Assembly (NCBI GenBank): GCA_005881235.1
Contig: VBEQ01000117.1
Span: forward strand, 1 to 6,531
Length of the DNA stretch: 6,531 bases
Reading direction: 5' to 3'
From: Chloroflexota bacterium
Lineage (GTDB): Bacteria; Chloroflexota; Dormibacteria; CF-121
Both the position numbers and the translations under genes were made by a program. This document shows, piece by piece, positions 1 through 6,531 of the stretch. Every line of letters begins with the position of its first letter. The stretch's first letter is position 1. The notes beneath the pieces are model-generated. The model made no database searches. It was not told the DNA's origin and worked only from the letters and a program-made list of their open reading frames with translations.

Positions 1-17
1 CAGGTATGTTTGCGCGC

Positions 18-47
18 TTGACAGCCGGGGTAGGCTGATGGTACTAT
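18..47 (+). promoter_or_regulatory. Predicted sigma70-type promoter for rpoBC with extended -10
   Basis: A perfect -35 hexamer TTGACA lies at 18-23. After an 18-base spacer comes the -10 hexamer TACTAT at 42-47, which matches TATAAT at 4 of 6 positions including the key A2 and T6. TGG at 39-41 directly before the -10 is an extended -10 element, which usually offsets an imperfect hexamer or spacer. Transcription would start near 53-55, giving a leader of about 85 bases before rpoB. This combination in otherwise GC-rich DNA is unlikely to be chance. It suggests the polymerase genes have their own housekeeping promoter independent of any upstream ribosomal protein genes. No operator repeat was recognised. 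The start point is an inference. Confidence 0.62.
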
Positions 48-56
48 TGCCGTTCG

Positions 57-91
57 GTGCTTCCAGGGTTGCTTTTCCGCGTCCCTAGCAC
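57..91 (+). promoter_or_regulatory. Possible hairpin in the rpoB mRNA leader
   Basis: GTGCT at 57-61 can pair with AGCAC at 87-91. After a 3-base bulge (62-64), AGGG at 65-68 can pair with CCCT at 83-86, closing a 14-base loop. An alternative register pairs CGGT (55-58) with ACCG (93-96). The structure would lie at the very 5' end of a transcript started at the predicted promoter, well clear of the ribosome binding site. It could stabilise the 5' end or act as a processing site. It is a short, bulged stem, so it may also have no function. No known riboswitch or ribosomal-protein binding site was recognised. Confidence 0.28.
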
Positions 92-127
92 TACCGGCCT
101 GCCCACCATTTTTTCCTGCTTTATCTG

Positions 128-136
128 AAAGGAGAG
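128..136 (+). promoter_or_regulatory. Ribosome binding site of rpoB
   Basis: AAAGGAGAG at 128-136 contains a strong Shine-Dalgarno core (GGAG at 131-134), five bases before the ATG at 140. With the in-frame stop TAG at 86-88 upstream, it fixes the rpoB start at 140. Confidence 0.85.
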
Positions 137-139
137 TCC

Positions 140-3691
<3,552 letters not shown>

Positions 3692-3694
3692 TCA

Positions 3695-6531
<2,837 letters not shown>

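Noticed and set aside
1..17. Possible 3' end of an upstream gene such as rplL
   Set aside because: The 17 bases before the promoter are too few to recognise any protein end, so no upstream gene is claimed.

Overview
The window carries two genes of the core RNA polymerase operon on the + strand. They are a complete rpoB (β subunit, 1183 residues, 140-3691) and the first 945 codons of rpoC (β' subunit, 3695 to the window edge), which runs off the right end inside the bridge helix. The two open reading frames are separated by only 3 bases. The rpoC Shine-Dalgarno sequence sits in the last codons of rpoB, so the genes are almost certainly co-transcribed and probably translationally coupled. No other credible gene, RNA gene, mobile element or CRISPR array was seen. 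The long minus-strand frames are antisense shadows of these two high-GC genes.

The first 139 bases are non-coding. They hold a strong-looking housekeeping promoter (TTGACA, 18-base spacer, extended -10 TGG-TACTAT), a leader of roughly 85 bases that can fold into an imperfect hairpin, and a good ribosome binding site. This implies that rpoBC can be transcribed from its own promoter, whatever lies upstream. In many bacteria that would be rplJ-rplL, but no upstream gene is visible here.

The DNA is GC-rich (low 60s percent by eye). The proteins read like a Terrabacteria lineage related to Chloroflexota, Candidatus Dormibacterota and Actinomycetota. β lacks the large proteobacterial insertion SI2, and the conserved stretches of β' are very close to actinobacterial and Chloroflexota sequences. 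Two lineage-type insertions stand out. One is about 57 residues in β, between the [10 protein letters not shown] block and the EHDDANR block. The other is a long charged coiled-coil hairpin of about 170 residues in β', between the clamp zinc finger and the conserved core. These fit a Chloroflexota-like or Dormibacterota-like organism, but genus or phylum cannot be fixed from reading alone.

Together β and β' form the catalytic cleft of RNA polymerase. The β lysines that contact the initiating nucleotide and RNA, and the β' Mg2+-binding aspartate triad, are intact, so these are functional housekeeping genes. I see no sign of a novel system. The points worth a second look are the two subunit insertions, which share a short motif, and the compact promoter/leader in front of rpoB.
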